From Nereocystis luetkeana (Eukaryota > Sar > Phaeophyceae > Laminariales > Laminariaceae): DNA of 64,000 nucleotides. Position numbers and translations under genes: made by a program. The notes beneath the pieces were generated by a model. The model saw nothing but the letters and a program-made list of their open reading frames with translations. It searched no databases and had not been told where the DNA came from. The stretch lies in the NCBI GenBank assembly GCA_031213475.1, contig JARUPZ010000010.1, positions 8,510,898 through 8,574,897 on the forward strand, written 5' to 3'. Numbering within the stretch: the first letter of the stretch is position 1; each line of letters opens with the position of its first letter. Positions 42,401-53,201 of the stretch are shown here, one piece after another.

Positions 42401-44551
42401 GGTTTTGTTTGGTTTGGTTTGGTTCGGTTCGGTTTGGTTTGGTTCGGTTTGGTTCGGTTCGGTTCGGTTCGGTTTGGTTTGGTTTGGTTTGGGTCGGTTT
42501 GGGTCGGTTCGGTATGGTTTGGTATGGTTTGGCTCGGTTCGGTATGTTTTGGTTCGGTTCGGTATGGTTTGGTCCGGTATGATTTGGTTTGATTCGGTAT
42601 AGTTTGGTGTGGTGTGGTTCGGTTCGGTATGATTTGGTATGGTATGGTTTGGTTTGGTTTGGTTTGGTTAACTGATTGGAATATCGGTAGGTTGGTTTGA
42701 TTCATTGAACGAATGAATGGCTGGTTGGGTGATAGGCTGAATAACTGGTTGCTTACAGTGGTCGATTGGTACATTGACCGGTTGCTCGGTTGGTTGATTG
42801 GTCAACGAAGTACTGTACGTAGTCCTACCCCTCCGCCTATAGGCGGAGCAATCGACACAAAAGCTCGGTCGTCCAATCCACGTACGATGCCTTGTACGGT
42901 GTGAATCAGGATTTCATACCACCACGGTGGCCGAAGTAATCATACACAGAGGCACGGACACAGCAGCACAATTTACCATCTGGCACTCGATACTGATGGA
43001 CAAAACCTGCGCGATCCCTACGGGCCAAGGCTGGACCCAAGCGCGGTAATGCCGACACCACATGAGAAAATCGGATTTGTTTTTTAAATGGTTCGACGAT
43101 CGCACGAAACATTCAGAACGCCCCCCCTTTTACATTGGGGGGGCAAGCGTAGGACACACCTTGTCCCTCAAGAAAAAATAAGAACTTCAGCCTGGCTCAA
43201 ATTAAGCTACAACGAGTTTCTTACCCCTCTTTCTGGAGGGGGGAACTTCAGGGAGGAAAATTCGACGGCGAAAAAAGTGGCGATTTCAGCAAAACGGCCA
43301 ACTGCATGATCGGCGCATTTTTGACACAAACCGGTGCCCGAGAAACAATGGTTGAATGCAAGGAATCGTGCGGGACGGGCCCAAGGTGATCATCAATGGT
43401 TGATGGCACCCCCAAAGTTACCAACGATTGTGTTCGTCGCTGTCCCGGTGTCCCAAAGAGGTCAAGTGGTATTTTGCAAGGCGTTACACGGGTCACGGGG
43501 TGTTCAAAATGTCACGGGTTGGGTCGGGTCGGGTCGGGTCAGAAAGTGTTCAAAATCTCACGGGTCGAGTCGGGTCGGGTCAAAGACGTTTTCAAGTCTC
43601 GCGGGTCGGGTCAGGTCGGGTCAGGTCGGGTCAAGATCTCACGGATCGGGTCGAGTCGGGTCGGATTAGGAACTTTTCGAATCTCACGGGTCGGGTTAGG
43701 TCATGACCCGCGAAAAACGGGTAACTCCCGGGTCGGGCCAGCCTTACCCGCGATTTTTTTTCTGCTGACCCGCGGGTCGGACCCACGCATCCGGCCCGCG
43801 GGTCTGCTATCTGAAACATTTCGCGTTCCCCCACCCAAAGGCTTCTCTCGTATCAATACTCAATAATACCCGGTGGTATCATATTCAATACTTACGCATG
43901 CCCGCATCCATCCATACCCACTGCAGCCAAGCCACATATCGCTGCCGGGCACAAAAATGGACATTATTTGTTTTCAAGTGTCGACCCACGGGCCGGATCC
44001 GCAAGTCGATCCCGCGGGTCAAGATAAGTGATCTCGCGGGTCAAGGTGACACGACCTGCATGAAACTCGTCTCTCACGGGTCAATCGGAAGGTGGTGGGT
44101 CGGGTCGGGTCGGCTTGGGTCGGGTCGGGTCGGGTCGGGTCGGGTCGGGTCGGGTCGGGTCGGGTCGGGTCGGGTCGGGTCAAGAGGCTTTCAAAATCTT
44201 GCGGGTCGGGTCGGGTCAATTCAACACTCCTCGAATTTTTCGTGAGTCGGGTCTGGGTCAGCTGACCCGATCTGACCCGACCCGACCCGACCCGACCCGT
44301 GAGGTTTGACCTGACCCCCGAAAATCCCTGGTTATTTTGTCGTGGGGTCAAGATTGCCATTAAATAAGGAAACAGACTTGGGGAATAAAATGCTGAGTTC
44401 TTTCCCCGCGAAAAAAAAATCAAGGCGCCCACCGTACCGGGGAGCGGGGAGAAGCGCCCGGCGTGTGATCCCGGGTTTGAGTTAGTACTGGGAGGGAGAG
44501 GGAGAGTATGGCCAGGACAACAAATGGGATAGGGGGGGGGGGGGAACTACC

Positions 44552-44615
<64 letters not shown>

Positions 44616-47600
44616 CCAAATTGTTCGGACACAGCAGGCCAATTCACCATCTGGCCCTCGATACTGACGTACGAAACCTGCGCGATTCCTGCGGGTCACA
44701 GGCTGCAAGGTTGGGCCCAAGCGCCGCAATGCTGACACCCACTCGAGAAAATCGGAACTTCTGAGGGGAAAAAAAAGGTTCGACGATCGCACGAAACATT
44801 TAGAAAGCCTCCTTCTATAATGAAACTAGTGCGGGACACACCCTGCCCCTCATGATAATAAGAACTCGAGCCTGGCTCAAAAACTAAGCGATGCCAAGTT
44901 GTTGTTTCTCAACCCTCTCGGAGAGGAAAAAATCGACGGTAAAAAAACGAAAGAAAAGAGACGATTTCAGCCAAAACGGACAACTGCGTGATCGGGGCAT
45001 TTCATACGAAACCGGTGTCCGAGAGACATATGGTTGAACGCAAGGAGTCCGCGCGGAACGGGCCCCAAGGTGATCATATCCTTGCCGTACCGTACCGTAC
45101 AGCTCGGCGCTCACGCTGCTCCTGGACAATGGTTGATAGCACCACCAAAGTTACCAACCATTGTGTTTCGTCCACTATCTCGGAGTCTCAGAAGGGGCCA
45201 AGATTGGTGTCGTGTCGCTGGGTCGGGATTGCCATGAAATGAGGAGACAGACTTGGCAAGATTCGATGCCAGTCGACCAAGGGAAGAAAATGCCGAATGC
45301 TTCCTCTTCCCCGAGATAAACAAATCAAGGCGCACACCGTAGCGGGGAGGAGCGCCCGGCATGTGACCCCGGGCTCGAATTGCCACTGGGAGGGAGCGGG
45401 AGAGTAAGGCCAGGAAAATAAGTGGGACGGAGAAAAAAACAACAAACCGTTTTTTTTTTCGTAAACGCGTAGGTAGCACCGTAGCACGAGTCTGGAGGAG
45501 TAAGCGCGGACTATCAACCATTTAGCCGAAGCGCGAGTCGTAAACACGACTGGAGGAAGCACTGTATCCGCAAACACCACCGCTGACGTCCACCGCGGCT
45601 CAGCCCCCGCCAAAACAAAACGCCTTCACCTGACGCGTGCCATGTATACGGAGGAGTGTATGAACCTACCTGGAAATGTTTATGAGGCTCCATCCACCTC
45701 CTGGCATGACTGAGGAGGAGGAGAAGGAGGAGAAGGATTTTTATCGCACCATGTCCGAACAAGGACACCCCCCCCAACAGGAATTCGAGATGACAACCGA
45801 AACGACAAACAAACAAAGAGGACCACACACACTCTCACACACTCACTCACACACACAAACGAACGAACAAACAAACAAAACTAGAGAAGGAGCGAGCGAC
45901 GAGCACACTCTTTCCCAATAGGTCGGAGATCGCGAGATGAGATTTCCAGGACAAAATATATATAAATGAAAAAAATAAACATGTTTTTTTTTTCAAGAGC
46001 TATGTTTACACATGGTTTTAGTATACCCACAAAAGAAGAATAGACACCCCCCCCCCCCGCCCCCCTCCCGGTCTGGGACCTGAAACCGAAAAAGTGGCAG
46101 GTCTATTATTATTTATCTTGCCATCCGACAATGTGCAGCATGATCTTCAACATGGATCACTCATAACTTTCCCGAAAGAAGAAAACCTCGGAAACAAAAG
46201 GAAACCCATGCACCAAGTCTACCTCCCTTCCGTGCCAACTTTCAGCTTGTCTACTCTATTTGCTGTATTTGCTCCTTCCTTCTCATTACGTTCTATCCTT
46301 AAATCCTAAACTGCATCCAAGCTCCATCCCCACGCCATCGGTGTGGGTCTGTCGTCCCTCAGGTCTATCATTTTCTTCTTTTTGGTTTCGAACACCCCCT
46401 GTCTCCTACCTGAAAATTTTTGTCGTTGAGCGCGTTGCCGCCCATAAAGGGGTGACCGTTCATATCGCTCTGCACCCCGAAGGATCGCATCCCGTTCGCA
46501 CGGCAGAGCACGGCCGGCGAGTAGGAGGGGACGCAAGCGGCCGATGAAATGAAACCGTCGAAGAACATTCTTGGGACATGGCGACGAATATTTTGAGAAC
46601 GGTCGAAGGTAAAAAAAAAATGGTCGAATATTTTTAAAAAAGGCCGAGAAATTTGAAGCGGTCGGAGGTTTGATGTGGTCGACTGCTGTAGTTGAGAACA
46701 GATCGGCAGTTTGAAACGACAGAACGTCCGAAACGGCGGGACGTTTCAAACAGACGTAGATTGAAAGAGGCCGGAAATTCGAGCATAAACATTTGAAACG
46801 GTCGAAGGTTTGAAACGGCCAAGCATGCGAAACTGTTAAAAAAAAAAGAAAAAAAAAAGAAAAAAAAAAGAATAGAAACTGCTCCGAAACATTTGAAACG
46901 GCATTATTAGAATCGGCCGAGGATTTTTTTGAAAACGGTCCAAGATTTGAAGCGACCGAAGGTATTCGGTTTGAAACGGCCGAAGGATTGAGTTCATCGG
47001 AAACCCAGATTGCGTTCGTCCACGGTTCGGTTTCCGTTTTAGATCGTATCCATCCCGGCGGGTAAGCGCGGAAAACGAAAACGGGGTACCCTCCCGTAAG
47101 AGCAGGGGGTACAGAGGGGGACGGTTCAGATGGGTGGCGTTTGGTATCGGTTCAGTTTCCGTTTAGATCGTACCCCGTCACACGGGTAAAAAGCGCGGTG
47201 GAATATTGAAACGAAATGCCATTCGAAACGAAAGGGGAGCCGGCCCGGGGCGGGGGGGAGGGGGGGGGGGGGGTACTCGATAGGAGAGATGTACTCGATC
47301 TCATGCATACCCGTAGTCGTAAGACCATATCCCTACTATGCCGGGACGGAGCATGTCGGGTGGGGGATGTTTTACTGTGTCGTTGCCAACCGAAGTCAAC
47401 CCAACCTATGTATAATAGGCGGGAGGGGGGGGGGGGGGGGGGGGGCAGGGCAGGGGGTATTTGCGGTTTGTCTCCACTGACAACAACACACTATAGATAT
47501 CGGATAGACTCGATGACACTTGAGATGGCCCGAGGATTGTTGTGTGTGGCTTCCGGAATAACCCGATTCGAAAGATACCGCACTCCTCGGACAGATCATC

Positions 47601-49366
47601 TACCGATCATCTACATATCATCCACATATCATTTACAGACCATGTACAGATCATGTACAGACCATCGATTCCCACAGTCATGATCTAGATCTCTCAGGCC
47701 GATAGATAGATCATCTATTCCCGATCAGCTCGTGTTGCCGGATGGGAGCTGTAGTATAATCCGCATGATCTACGAGTAGCACATATTTCCTGGGATAGAT
47801 CTGCCCTATAATAAGGCAGATCCTGCACAACCTCTAACAACGGTAGGCGAGGAACTGATAGATCATCTAGATGTAGATATATAGACAGAACATGATCTGC
47901 AACAAGCATCAATCAAGTACACACCGCCCCAAGTCCCGTGCACGATATGAGCTGTCCCCGTTTTCCACAACAACAGATGTCCCACCGCACTACACCACTA
48001 AACACCGCCAAATCTAAAGCAATGCATCGTTTTCGAGGCGTCCGTTAAATTTGGCGCATGTCGGGGAGGGGGGGGGGGGGGGCGTGCGGGTGGGGAGGAG
48101 GAGGGGATACGAGTTGTTGCTGACCCAAATCATGGTACCTGGGTATTTCAAACCACTCTCGAGCTTGTCACCGTTTCTTCCTTGACTTGAGCCGAAACGA
48201 GGAGAGCTACTAATACGGGGGGCCATAGTAAATAGGACCAAATATTGCCATTAAAAATAGGTAAACGTATAGTTTTTTTTTGTGTGCCATAGGTCCTATT
48301 TACTATGGCCCCCCGGTAATATTAATAGGTGCGTAGACGTTCGTTTCGCTCACGAAGTACCTGATATATAGGTGCTGTTACGGTTAGAATGTTCGAATAC
48401 AAGCACAGCACTAGTAGGCGTTCGTTTCGTAAAGCATATATAATAATACGTAAATTAGGTGTTTGGACTTCTGTAGCTTGCGAGTAGCCTTCGTTTCGCC
48501 TGGTGACCGAGTGTGATTATATACCTCGTCCATGTCGAAGGCCTTTCTTTTCGTATGTGTACATTTAATCGGGTTTCGTCTAAAGCCTACCGTAGTTTGC
48601 AAATTCGTGTGTATGCGTTCCGTTTGGTTTACGTGTATAATATATACTTCGTGTATGTACGTAGGCGTTTGCCATCGCGTATGTACGAGTAGGCGTGTTC
48701 CGTTTTCAGGATTAGGGATAGAGTTCAGGTTTAGGGTGAGGATCATGCGGGCAGGCGTTTCAACTCGATTACAAGTAGTCGTCTCACCTGGAGGGCCACG
48801 AGAAAAGCATCATTACCTATAGGAAACCGAGCCGAGAAAGATGCGACTTACTGTAGGCGTTTCATTTGTTGTACCAAGGTCCGTGGACGTTTCCTTTCGT
48901 TCTCGATATAGCCGTTGCGTTTGCTTCACGAGAAAAGGCGGTTTCGTTTCGTCTACAAGATAACGTTTCGTTGTTTCTGGTCGTTTTCGAAGCGGCGTTT
49001 CTGTTCGTTCCGCTTCGTTTACGGGCAGGCGTTTCGCTTCGTGCTCGGAGTTTGCGTTTCGTTTCTTCCACTCGTGTTAATACAGACAGACGCAAGTACG
49101 TCAGTAGTAGGTGTTTCGTTTGGAATACGAAGTACCGGGTGCTGTATTAAAAAACAGTCCGTTCGGTTAATAAGAACTATGTAGTCGTCTCGGTTCGAAC
49201 CGTTTCGTTGGCTTACCTGAATGGCCAAAAAAGCATCATCCGGTAGGAAACCCTCGTACGTAGTGAAGAGGGGCTGGTCGGGTCGGCAAGAGATGTAGGT
49301 CTGGGGTCCCGCTATGGCGTCGATCAGGCGCTTCCCTAGCATGATCATCACGGCCAACGCCACAAC
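38680..49366 (-). CDS. 2-oxoglutarate/Fe(II)-dependent oxygenase gene, 5' end not found
   Basis: Three exons on the minus strand (49366-49217, 41986-41693, 39399-38680), all phase 0 with GT-AG borders, give 387 residues without the N-terminus. The HxD iron ligands lie at about 131-133 (APHVDDTLG), a VLYVSVPEG strand and GGRLEMYEY follow, the distal His is at about 216 (FRGDTIHRV) and the 2OG-binding Arg at about 342 (RVSVVLEQY). The ending resembles the RVSLVCEQY of plant and cyanobacterial 2OG-Fe(II) oxygenases. The substrate cannot be told; hydroxylation of a protein or small molecule is the family role. The 7.2 and 2.3 kb introns are full of transposons and simple repeats. Upstream coding sequence beyond 49366 is expected because the first exon follows an acceptor. 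Confidence 0.8.
39426..39570 (+). mobile_element. Variant poly(C)-element next to a splice acceptor
   Basis: A G31 run, interrupted G-rich sequence to 39484, then CGTACTCATTTGTTTG and the variant body. On the gene strand the homopolymer is a C run ending about 27 bp before the terminal-exon acceptor at 39400. Confidence 0.7.
39586..41000 (-). pseudogene. LINE reverse-transcriptase pseudogene in an oxygenase intron
   Basis: Minus strand, 5' to 3': DVRKAYETVW, then GVARGCTLAP (RT motif like GVxQGxxLSP), FSDDF (the FADD catalytic box with Ala to Ser, both Asp kept), a thumb-like region, TTSNTVLRAELGTYPLKT and YGGLREG..LKLRFRVG with a CPCGKT-like PCGKT zinc remnant. Several frameshifts and a MITE-1 insertion (39872-39976) show it is dead. 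The 5' part is cut by a poly(C)-element at 41000. Confidence 0.85.
39872..39976. mobile_element. MITE-1 copy inside the LINE
   Basis: Near-consensus, TA-flanked, and interrupts the LINE frame between the thumb-like region and the C-terminal part. It is younger than the LINE. Confidence 0.9.
41000..41206 (+). mobile_element. Poly(C)-element inserted in the LINE with TCTAGGG duplication
   Basis: TCTAGGG flanks both ends. The left one runs into two more G and then TGTACTCGATAGGAGAG. The element ends at CTTCTAAGAAC. The site is the LDVRKAY codon region of the LINE, so the insertion border can be defined. A seven-base duplication is consistent with retroposition. Confidence 0.75.
41207..41692. 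other. G-rich intron sequence near the middle oxygenase exon
   Basis: G runs at 41209-41224 and 41317-41340 with GTGTGTG-like sequence. No exon other than 41693-41986 supported. Confidence 0.5.
41693..41986 (-). CDS. 2OG oxygenase middle exon with HxD motif
   Basis: Acceptor GGGTTTTCTAG, donor GTGAGT, 98 codons, phase 0. Starts KTEGFVIKFNREG. Contains WVLNVLLC, a Glu/Gly-rich loop from GGA/GAG repeats, and LSVAPHVDDTLG with the iron-binding His and Asp. Confidence 0.85.
42020..42082 (+). mobile_element. Poly(C)-element remnant next to a splice acceptor
   Basis: G-rich run 42022-42054, then TGTAGTCGATATGAGAGATG, then a second G-rich run. Only the tail-proximal end of the element remains. On the gene strand the C run lies about 35 bp before the acceptor at 41987. 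Confidence 0.6.
42120..42675. repeat. GGTTY pentanucleotide array
   Basis: About 550 bp of GGTTT and GGTTC units with occasional GGTAT. Phe/Gly/Trp-rich frames through it are artefacts. Confidence 0.95.
42905..43490 (+). repeat. Dispersed repeat R-D, copy 1
   Basis: Shares CCATCTGGCACTCGATACTG, GGTTCGACGATCGCACGAAAC, GAGCCTGGCTCAAA-like sequence and a block ending GTTACCAACGATTGTG, in the same order and orientation, with 44620-45190. Similarity is substantial but indel-rich. Nature unknown. Confidence 0.7.
43510..44320. repeat. GGGTC pentanucleotide arrays, partly inverted
   Basis: Runs of GGGTCGGGTC, longest at about 44097-44180, alternate with sequence like AAAATCTCACGGGTC. At 44258-44300 the repeat flips to GACCC. 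G-runs spaced by two bases can form quadruplexes. Confidence 0.9.
44380..44530 (+). mobile_element. SINE 3' fragment ending at a G run
   Basis: GCGCCCGGCGTGTGATCCCGG to ACAAATGGGATAG matches the SINE body, then ends in a G14 run instead of an A tail. Confidence 0.55.
44550..44620. repeat. (CAA)n microsatellite
   Basis: About 21 CAA units between the SINE fragment and repeat R-D copy 2. Confidence 0.95.
44620..45190 (+). repeat. Dispersed repeat R-D, copy 2
   Basis: See the 42.9 kb copy for shared blocks. Here it is followed directly by a SINE body, so R-D plus SINE may be parts of one longer element. Confidence 0.7.
45190..45455 (+). mobile_element. SINE body fragment
   Basis: GATTCGATGCCAGTCGACC, GCACACCGTAGCGGGGAGG and TGTGACCCCGGGCTCGAATT match the SINE at 56.3-56.6 kb in reverse. 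It ends AATAAGTGGGACGGAG and an A run. Confidence 0.65.
45456..46099. other. No gene recognised
   Basis: Contains CACA-rich and CAAA-rich simple sequence (45830-45890) and a C run at about 46046. A short Glu-rich plus-strand frame near 45676 has no support. Confidence 0.5.
46100..46430 (-). mobile_element. Dispersed repeat R-C (retroposon-like)
   Basis: CTTGCCATCCGACAATGTGC, CTTTCCCGAAAGAAGAA and GATTCCTAAAT-like 3' blocks match copies at 50.66, 56.0-56.3 and 56.7-56.9 kb. The CTTGCCATCC end is followed by ATAATAAT-type sequence that may be a tail. Confidence 0.6.
46545..47000. repeat. Degenerate minisatellite, TTTGAAACGGYCGAAGG words
   Basis: TTGAAACGG and GTCGAAGGTTTGAAACGGC recur irregularly, some with A-rich gaps. 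Confidence 0.6.
47001..47249. repeat. Short diverged direct repeat
   Basis: GGTTCGGTTTCCGTTTTAGATCGTA at 47033 recurs as GGTTCAGTTTCCGTTTAGATCGTA near 47150, each followed by CCC..GGGTAA and GCGCGGA/GGTGGAA. No gene seen. Confidence 0.5.
47250..47370 (+). mobile_element. Poly(C)-element, truncated copy
   Basis: A G run, then GTACTCGATAGGAGAGATG to GGAGCATGTCGGGTGGGG. The 3' half of the usual body is missing. Confidence 0.7.
47371..48212. other. No gene recognised; GATCAT-rich
   Basis: G22 run at about 47424-47445 and G16 near 48068. ACAGATCATCTACCGATCAT-like words recur at 47595-47720. No exon supported. Confidence 0.5.
48213..48319. mobile_element. MITE-1 copy beside a TATTAATA word
   Basis: Near-complete. 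The right TA flank is the first TA of TATTAATA at 48320-48327, mirroring the arrangement at 17.28 kb. Confidence 0.85.
48330..49200. repeat. Degenerate minisatellite, GTAGGCGTTTCGTTTCG words
   Basis: GTAGGCGTT and CGTTTCGTT recur throughout, suggesting an old, decayed short tandem repeat directly 3' of the first recognised oxygenase exon. Confidence 0.5.
49217..49366 (-). CDS. 2OG oxygenase, first recognised exon
   Basis: Acceptor GAGATGGCAG, donor GTAAGC, 50 codons, phase 0. Begins with a hydrophobic helix (VVALAVMIMLGKRLIDAIAG) and ends FLPDDAFLAIQ. It joins in frame to KTEGFV of the next exon. The hydrophobic start could be a membrane anchor or a buried helix. Confidence 0.75.
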
Positions 49367-49496
49367 CTGCCATCTCCCTGTGTTGAGGGTAGTATTTGGG
49401 GGGGGTGGGGGGGGTGGGGGGGGGAGTCGATGACTGATTTTTTTTATTTATTTATTTTGGGTGGGCGGGAGCGAGAAACGAAACAAACAGCCATAA

Positions 49497-50331
49497 GACC
49501 TATGCCAATGGAAACGCGAAGTTGAAAAGTTTTTTTTCAAATATATATATGGCTTTAAAAAAACAGCCGAAAATTTTCTCGTACCGCCGCTGTGGGGAAA
49601 AAAGAGAAAAATGTTTGATTTTTTCTTTTTTTTCCCCCAACGGCTGCAGGCGGCGCAATTTGTGTTTTTCTGGTCGCAAATTGTCAACACGGTGATCGAA
49701 ACCAGCTCGTGCGACGATCGACCCTCGATCTCGAAATAGACCCAGCCCACGGCCAACCCACTCGGTATCTGGCAAGCCCAACGAGTATAGATGACGGCCT
49801 CGAAGATATCAGGTGGATCTATGGTCTAGGGGGCGAGAGCTTGCCGGCGGCGTCGTACGGTATCCTCCCAAACCTGAAAAAAAGTCTATTTTTTGCCATT
49901 CGAGACGGATGGAGAAGTTTTGTCTTCTGTTTTGTGCAAACCAGCGGCCAAATGTTTTTTTATCACACGCCTGGTCAGCTCCCGCCACATGACACCGGCC
50001 ATGGTGTGAAGACGATGACCCTCTGGTGGGTCGGAGCCCCTAACGAGCGCACTCCGTTCAGAATTCGTGACGCAATCGTTGGTTTTGTTGATGGATGTCT
50101 GTCGAGGACTCGGAATCTCGCCGCTTCGAACCAAAGATCGGCCTGAGTTTTTCTCAAGCCGATGTTGGCCCAACATCGGCCCCAGATTTGCTTTTTTCGG
50201 GCTTTTCCAAAAGTTAGGAACTTTTTTTTTTTTCTAGGTGGCCCATAGGAAGCGTGTTCTGATTTTTTTTGGTGGGTATCTTTGAAATTCAATCTTTTTA
50301 TTGCAACTTCGCTGTACCATTGGCATAGGTC
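49497..50331 (+). mobile_element. ~835 bp TIR element with TAA target duplication
   Basis: Left end GACCTATGCCAATGG, right end CCATTGGCATAGGTC, TAA immediately outside both. It is the same element as 3653-4490, inverted. Frames are broken, so non-autonomous. A TAA duplication suggests a Harbinger-type mechanism, but the ends do not match a superfamily I can name with certainty. Confidence 0.8.
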
Positions 50332-50654
50332 TAACAAGGACGAAAAAAAAAAGCGAGCGAAAAAAATAGGGGAGGGGAATTTAAGGACGAGAACGACGAA
50401 AAGAAAAAAAAGAAGGAAACTAAAAAATAAATGTAAAAATACAAAAATACAAAAATACAAGAAAGGAAAAAGAAAAACGAAAGACGAAAAAAAAACAAAC
50501 GAAAAACAAACCCCGTGCGTGTATATATATACACCTGATAGGCTTATTATGCTGCGATGTTTTCGGTTAGGGGCAGCTATTGATGCAAGGAGCTATACAC
50601 CCGATGCTGTGATCGAACATACCTGGTATCATAGAAGTGGCTTTTTTTTTTCAA
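50332..50654. other. A-rich sequence, no gene recognised
   Basis: AAAG/AAAC-rich to 50510, then TATATATA and TACCTGGTA at 50620-50628. Confidence 0.5.
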
Positions 50655-50790
50655 CTATTATTATTATTTCTCTTGCCATCCGACAATGTGCAGCATGATC
50701 TTCAACATGGATCACTCATAACTTTCCCGAAAGAAGAACACCTCGGAAACAAAAGGAAACCCATGGGCACCAAGTCTACCTCTTTTTAAA
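50655..50790 (-). mobile_element. Dispersed repeat R-C, truncated copy
   Basis: CTTGCCATCCGACAATGTGC to CAAGTCTACCTC is almost identical to the 46.1 kb copy, then stops. Confidence 0.6.
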
Positions 50791-51103
50791 CTATTCTCTT
50801 TTTTTTGGGTCAGAATTCACTCACGATAGTTTTTTTTTTTTTTTTCGTAGCACGAACTATTGCGGGGGAACACGGGGGAACATACTATGGGTATTGAGTA
50901 GTAATCTGAACGTGGAAGTGCGGTGACAGCAAGCTTTCTTTCTACCAATCCGCCGCAGGATTAACAACAACAACAAAAAGTAGAGTAAAGTAAAATAAAA
51001 TCAGAATCACATTTACTTGGTGCGTGAACACAGAGAGGGATGCATACATACATACATGGTGTATGGTTCTGATTGCCACCTGGTACTGGTATGTACTATA
51101 AAT

Positions 51104-51247
51104 CGTACGGGGGACCATAGTTATTTTTTTATTTTTTATTTTTTATAGTTATTATGACCAAATATTATTCTTGGTAAAGATGGTTAAATATATACCTGGT
51201 AGGTTTTTATGTATGCCATAGGTCCTATGAACTATGGTCCCCCGTAG
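51104..51247. mobile_element. MITE-1 copy with insertions
   Basis: Both ends are good. The left repeat is interrupted by a T-rich insertion. CCTGGTA is inserted after AATATATA, giving TACCTGGTA at 51193-51201, at the same position where the 59.5 kb copy has a different insertion. Confidence 0.85.
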
Positions 51248-52394
51248 TACTATATATTTATTATTATGCATTACAACTTACTACAATCAACCACCGACGA
51301 ACAGACGCTGATGGCAGTTACGACCAGTCTTGCCGCGCGCGCCCCTACTAATATCGACAGCAGTACTATTAATAACGAGACGCGAGTCCTCGAGGGAAGA
51401 AAGGGCTGAAGTCTTGTCGCGATAAAAAGGCAACGCATATTAAGGCTCATGGCGCATAACCTACTAGGTATGGCGATTGACGTGTGTACCAGCTCGTAGC
51501 TGGTGTGTACGCCTAGACTCGATTGCCGATGGCCGGCAATACACAGTCAAAATGTTCGAGGCAAACACGTAGTCACTGTCAGGTGACTTGTACGTGAAGC
51601 TTCAACATAGAAGAGAAGAAGAAGATGGTGTGGTGACCCCAAGCCACATTGTTGATTGATTGCTCAGCTGGAAGCTGATGATGGTGAGCAAAAGTAGAGT
51701 GAGCTCAAAGGGGAGGGCGGTGCGCGTGTGCGCTCGCAGCTCGCAACAAAGGACGACCCTTGCACTTCGGTCAAACAAAAACAAAATGAGGGAATACCCT
51801 CGTATTCCGTTCAAAATAAAAACAACGAAGAGAACCCCCAGATTTACTGGAAAGAACAATATATCTTGGGGTACATATCCATGACCCCAGTGTAGCCTAT
51901 GTTGTTTCTCCAACCAGAACTATATTGTAACAGTAAAACTATGCTACCGGTCTCGGAGGGATACTGAAGATATCCTGTCCATTATGTACCAATGATAGCA
52001 CGTACTAAATGTATGTGCTGTCTACCGTAGATACGTACGTACCACAACAGTAGATCCATGGCACTACTCGTCATTGGGACTTTATTCCGTGCGTTCGGGT
52101 GCACAGCAGTGTATGCGTAAAAAGACAGCTGCTGCTATCCTACTATAACTCAGACTGGAAAACTGTCTGTTGTACATAGAATGCGTAAATGTACACCAGA
52201 TGACGTAAGTGTAATCGAGTAACGAATATTATGATGGTTACTGACAAGTATCATCTCTAATAACGCACGCACGTATTGCAGTGGGGAGGAGGGAGAAGAG
52301 CTTGCTATATACCTGGTATATGATTCTGTTAGTACGAGTAGTACGAGAGAGCGAGAAATAAGGGCCAATAGAAGAAATGGGATCGACGATACAT

Positions 52395-52399
<5 letters not shown>
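51248..52399. other. No gene recognised; SINE scrap at about 51385-51440
   Basis: CTCGAGGGAAGAAAGGGCTG to CGCGATAAAAAGG matches the SINE body. TATTAATA at 51367-51374 abuts it. TACCTGGTA at 52310-52318. No exon supported. Confidence 0.5.
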
Positions 52400-52439
<40 letters not shown>

Positions 52440-52572
52440 CACACATACATATACATGCACACATATATATACACATACACATCCACGTATACATATAATA
52501 TATATATATAATATTATATACACATACACATATATATATACATATAATATATAATATATAATATATATATAT

Positions 52573-52630
<58 letters not shown>
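52400..52630. repeat. (AT)n-rich microsatellite block
   Basis: Three AT/ATAC tracts within 230 bp. Tyr/Ile frames through it are artefacts. Confidence 0.95.
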
Positions 52631-52631
<1 letters not shown>

Positions 52632-53201
52632 TATACATTACACATGTAGCAATCCAATTTTGCCAACGTAAAATTAAAATTAGAAATCAAGTAGATCGAT
52701 CGTGAATTGATCAACTGCGCAGAAGAAGGCTGTGTACTACTGCGAGTCGCCTTCTCCAGATATTAGTCAGGCTGGAAAGCAAGTGCCGTCAGTGGCGTTT
52801 TCTAGGGTTGGTTATGAGTCGGCACGACTTAAGTTGCCGGCTACTACTGTAGTTGTTGGTCGGACTAATATTGATAGTCAGTCGTGAAACGGAAGTAAGT
52901 ACCGACTGTCCGACTCATAGGGTTTCTTTTAATTGTAAAAAGGCGCTTAGAATACGGGATACAGCTTCTCAACGTGAATTGCTGCGGGCTGCCGATAGCA
53001 TCATGCCCTGTGACCCTGCAGCGCACGGCGGGAGATACACGCGCACACACACGCACACATGGCGGGACAGCCCCATCTCTCTCCACAGCGTCGAGGGCGT
53101 AATGCTTCGTATTTCGTGCATACAGTACGATACTGTATAATACGAAGCATATGGTTTACGACCTGCCGTCATCGACAGGGTTGGGAGAGAGACACCACAT
53201 T
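52631..53201. other. No gene recognised
   Basis: Near 53090-53150 an imperfect inverted repeat, ATGCTTCGTATT..AATACGAAGCAT, surrounds CAGTACGATACTG. It could be a small foldback element. Confidence 0.45.

Noticed and set aside
42062-42774. Phe/Gly/Trp-rich and Asn/Gln/Thr/Pro-rich proteins of 160-270 residues
   Set aside because: Translations of the GGTTY pentanucleotide array; all frames are open on both strands.
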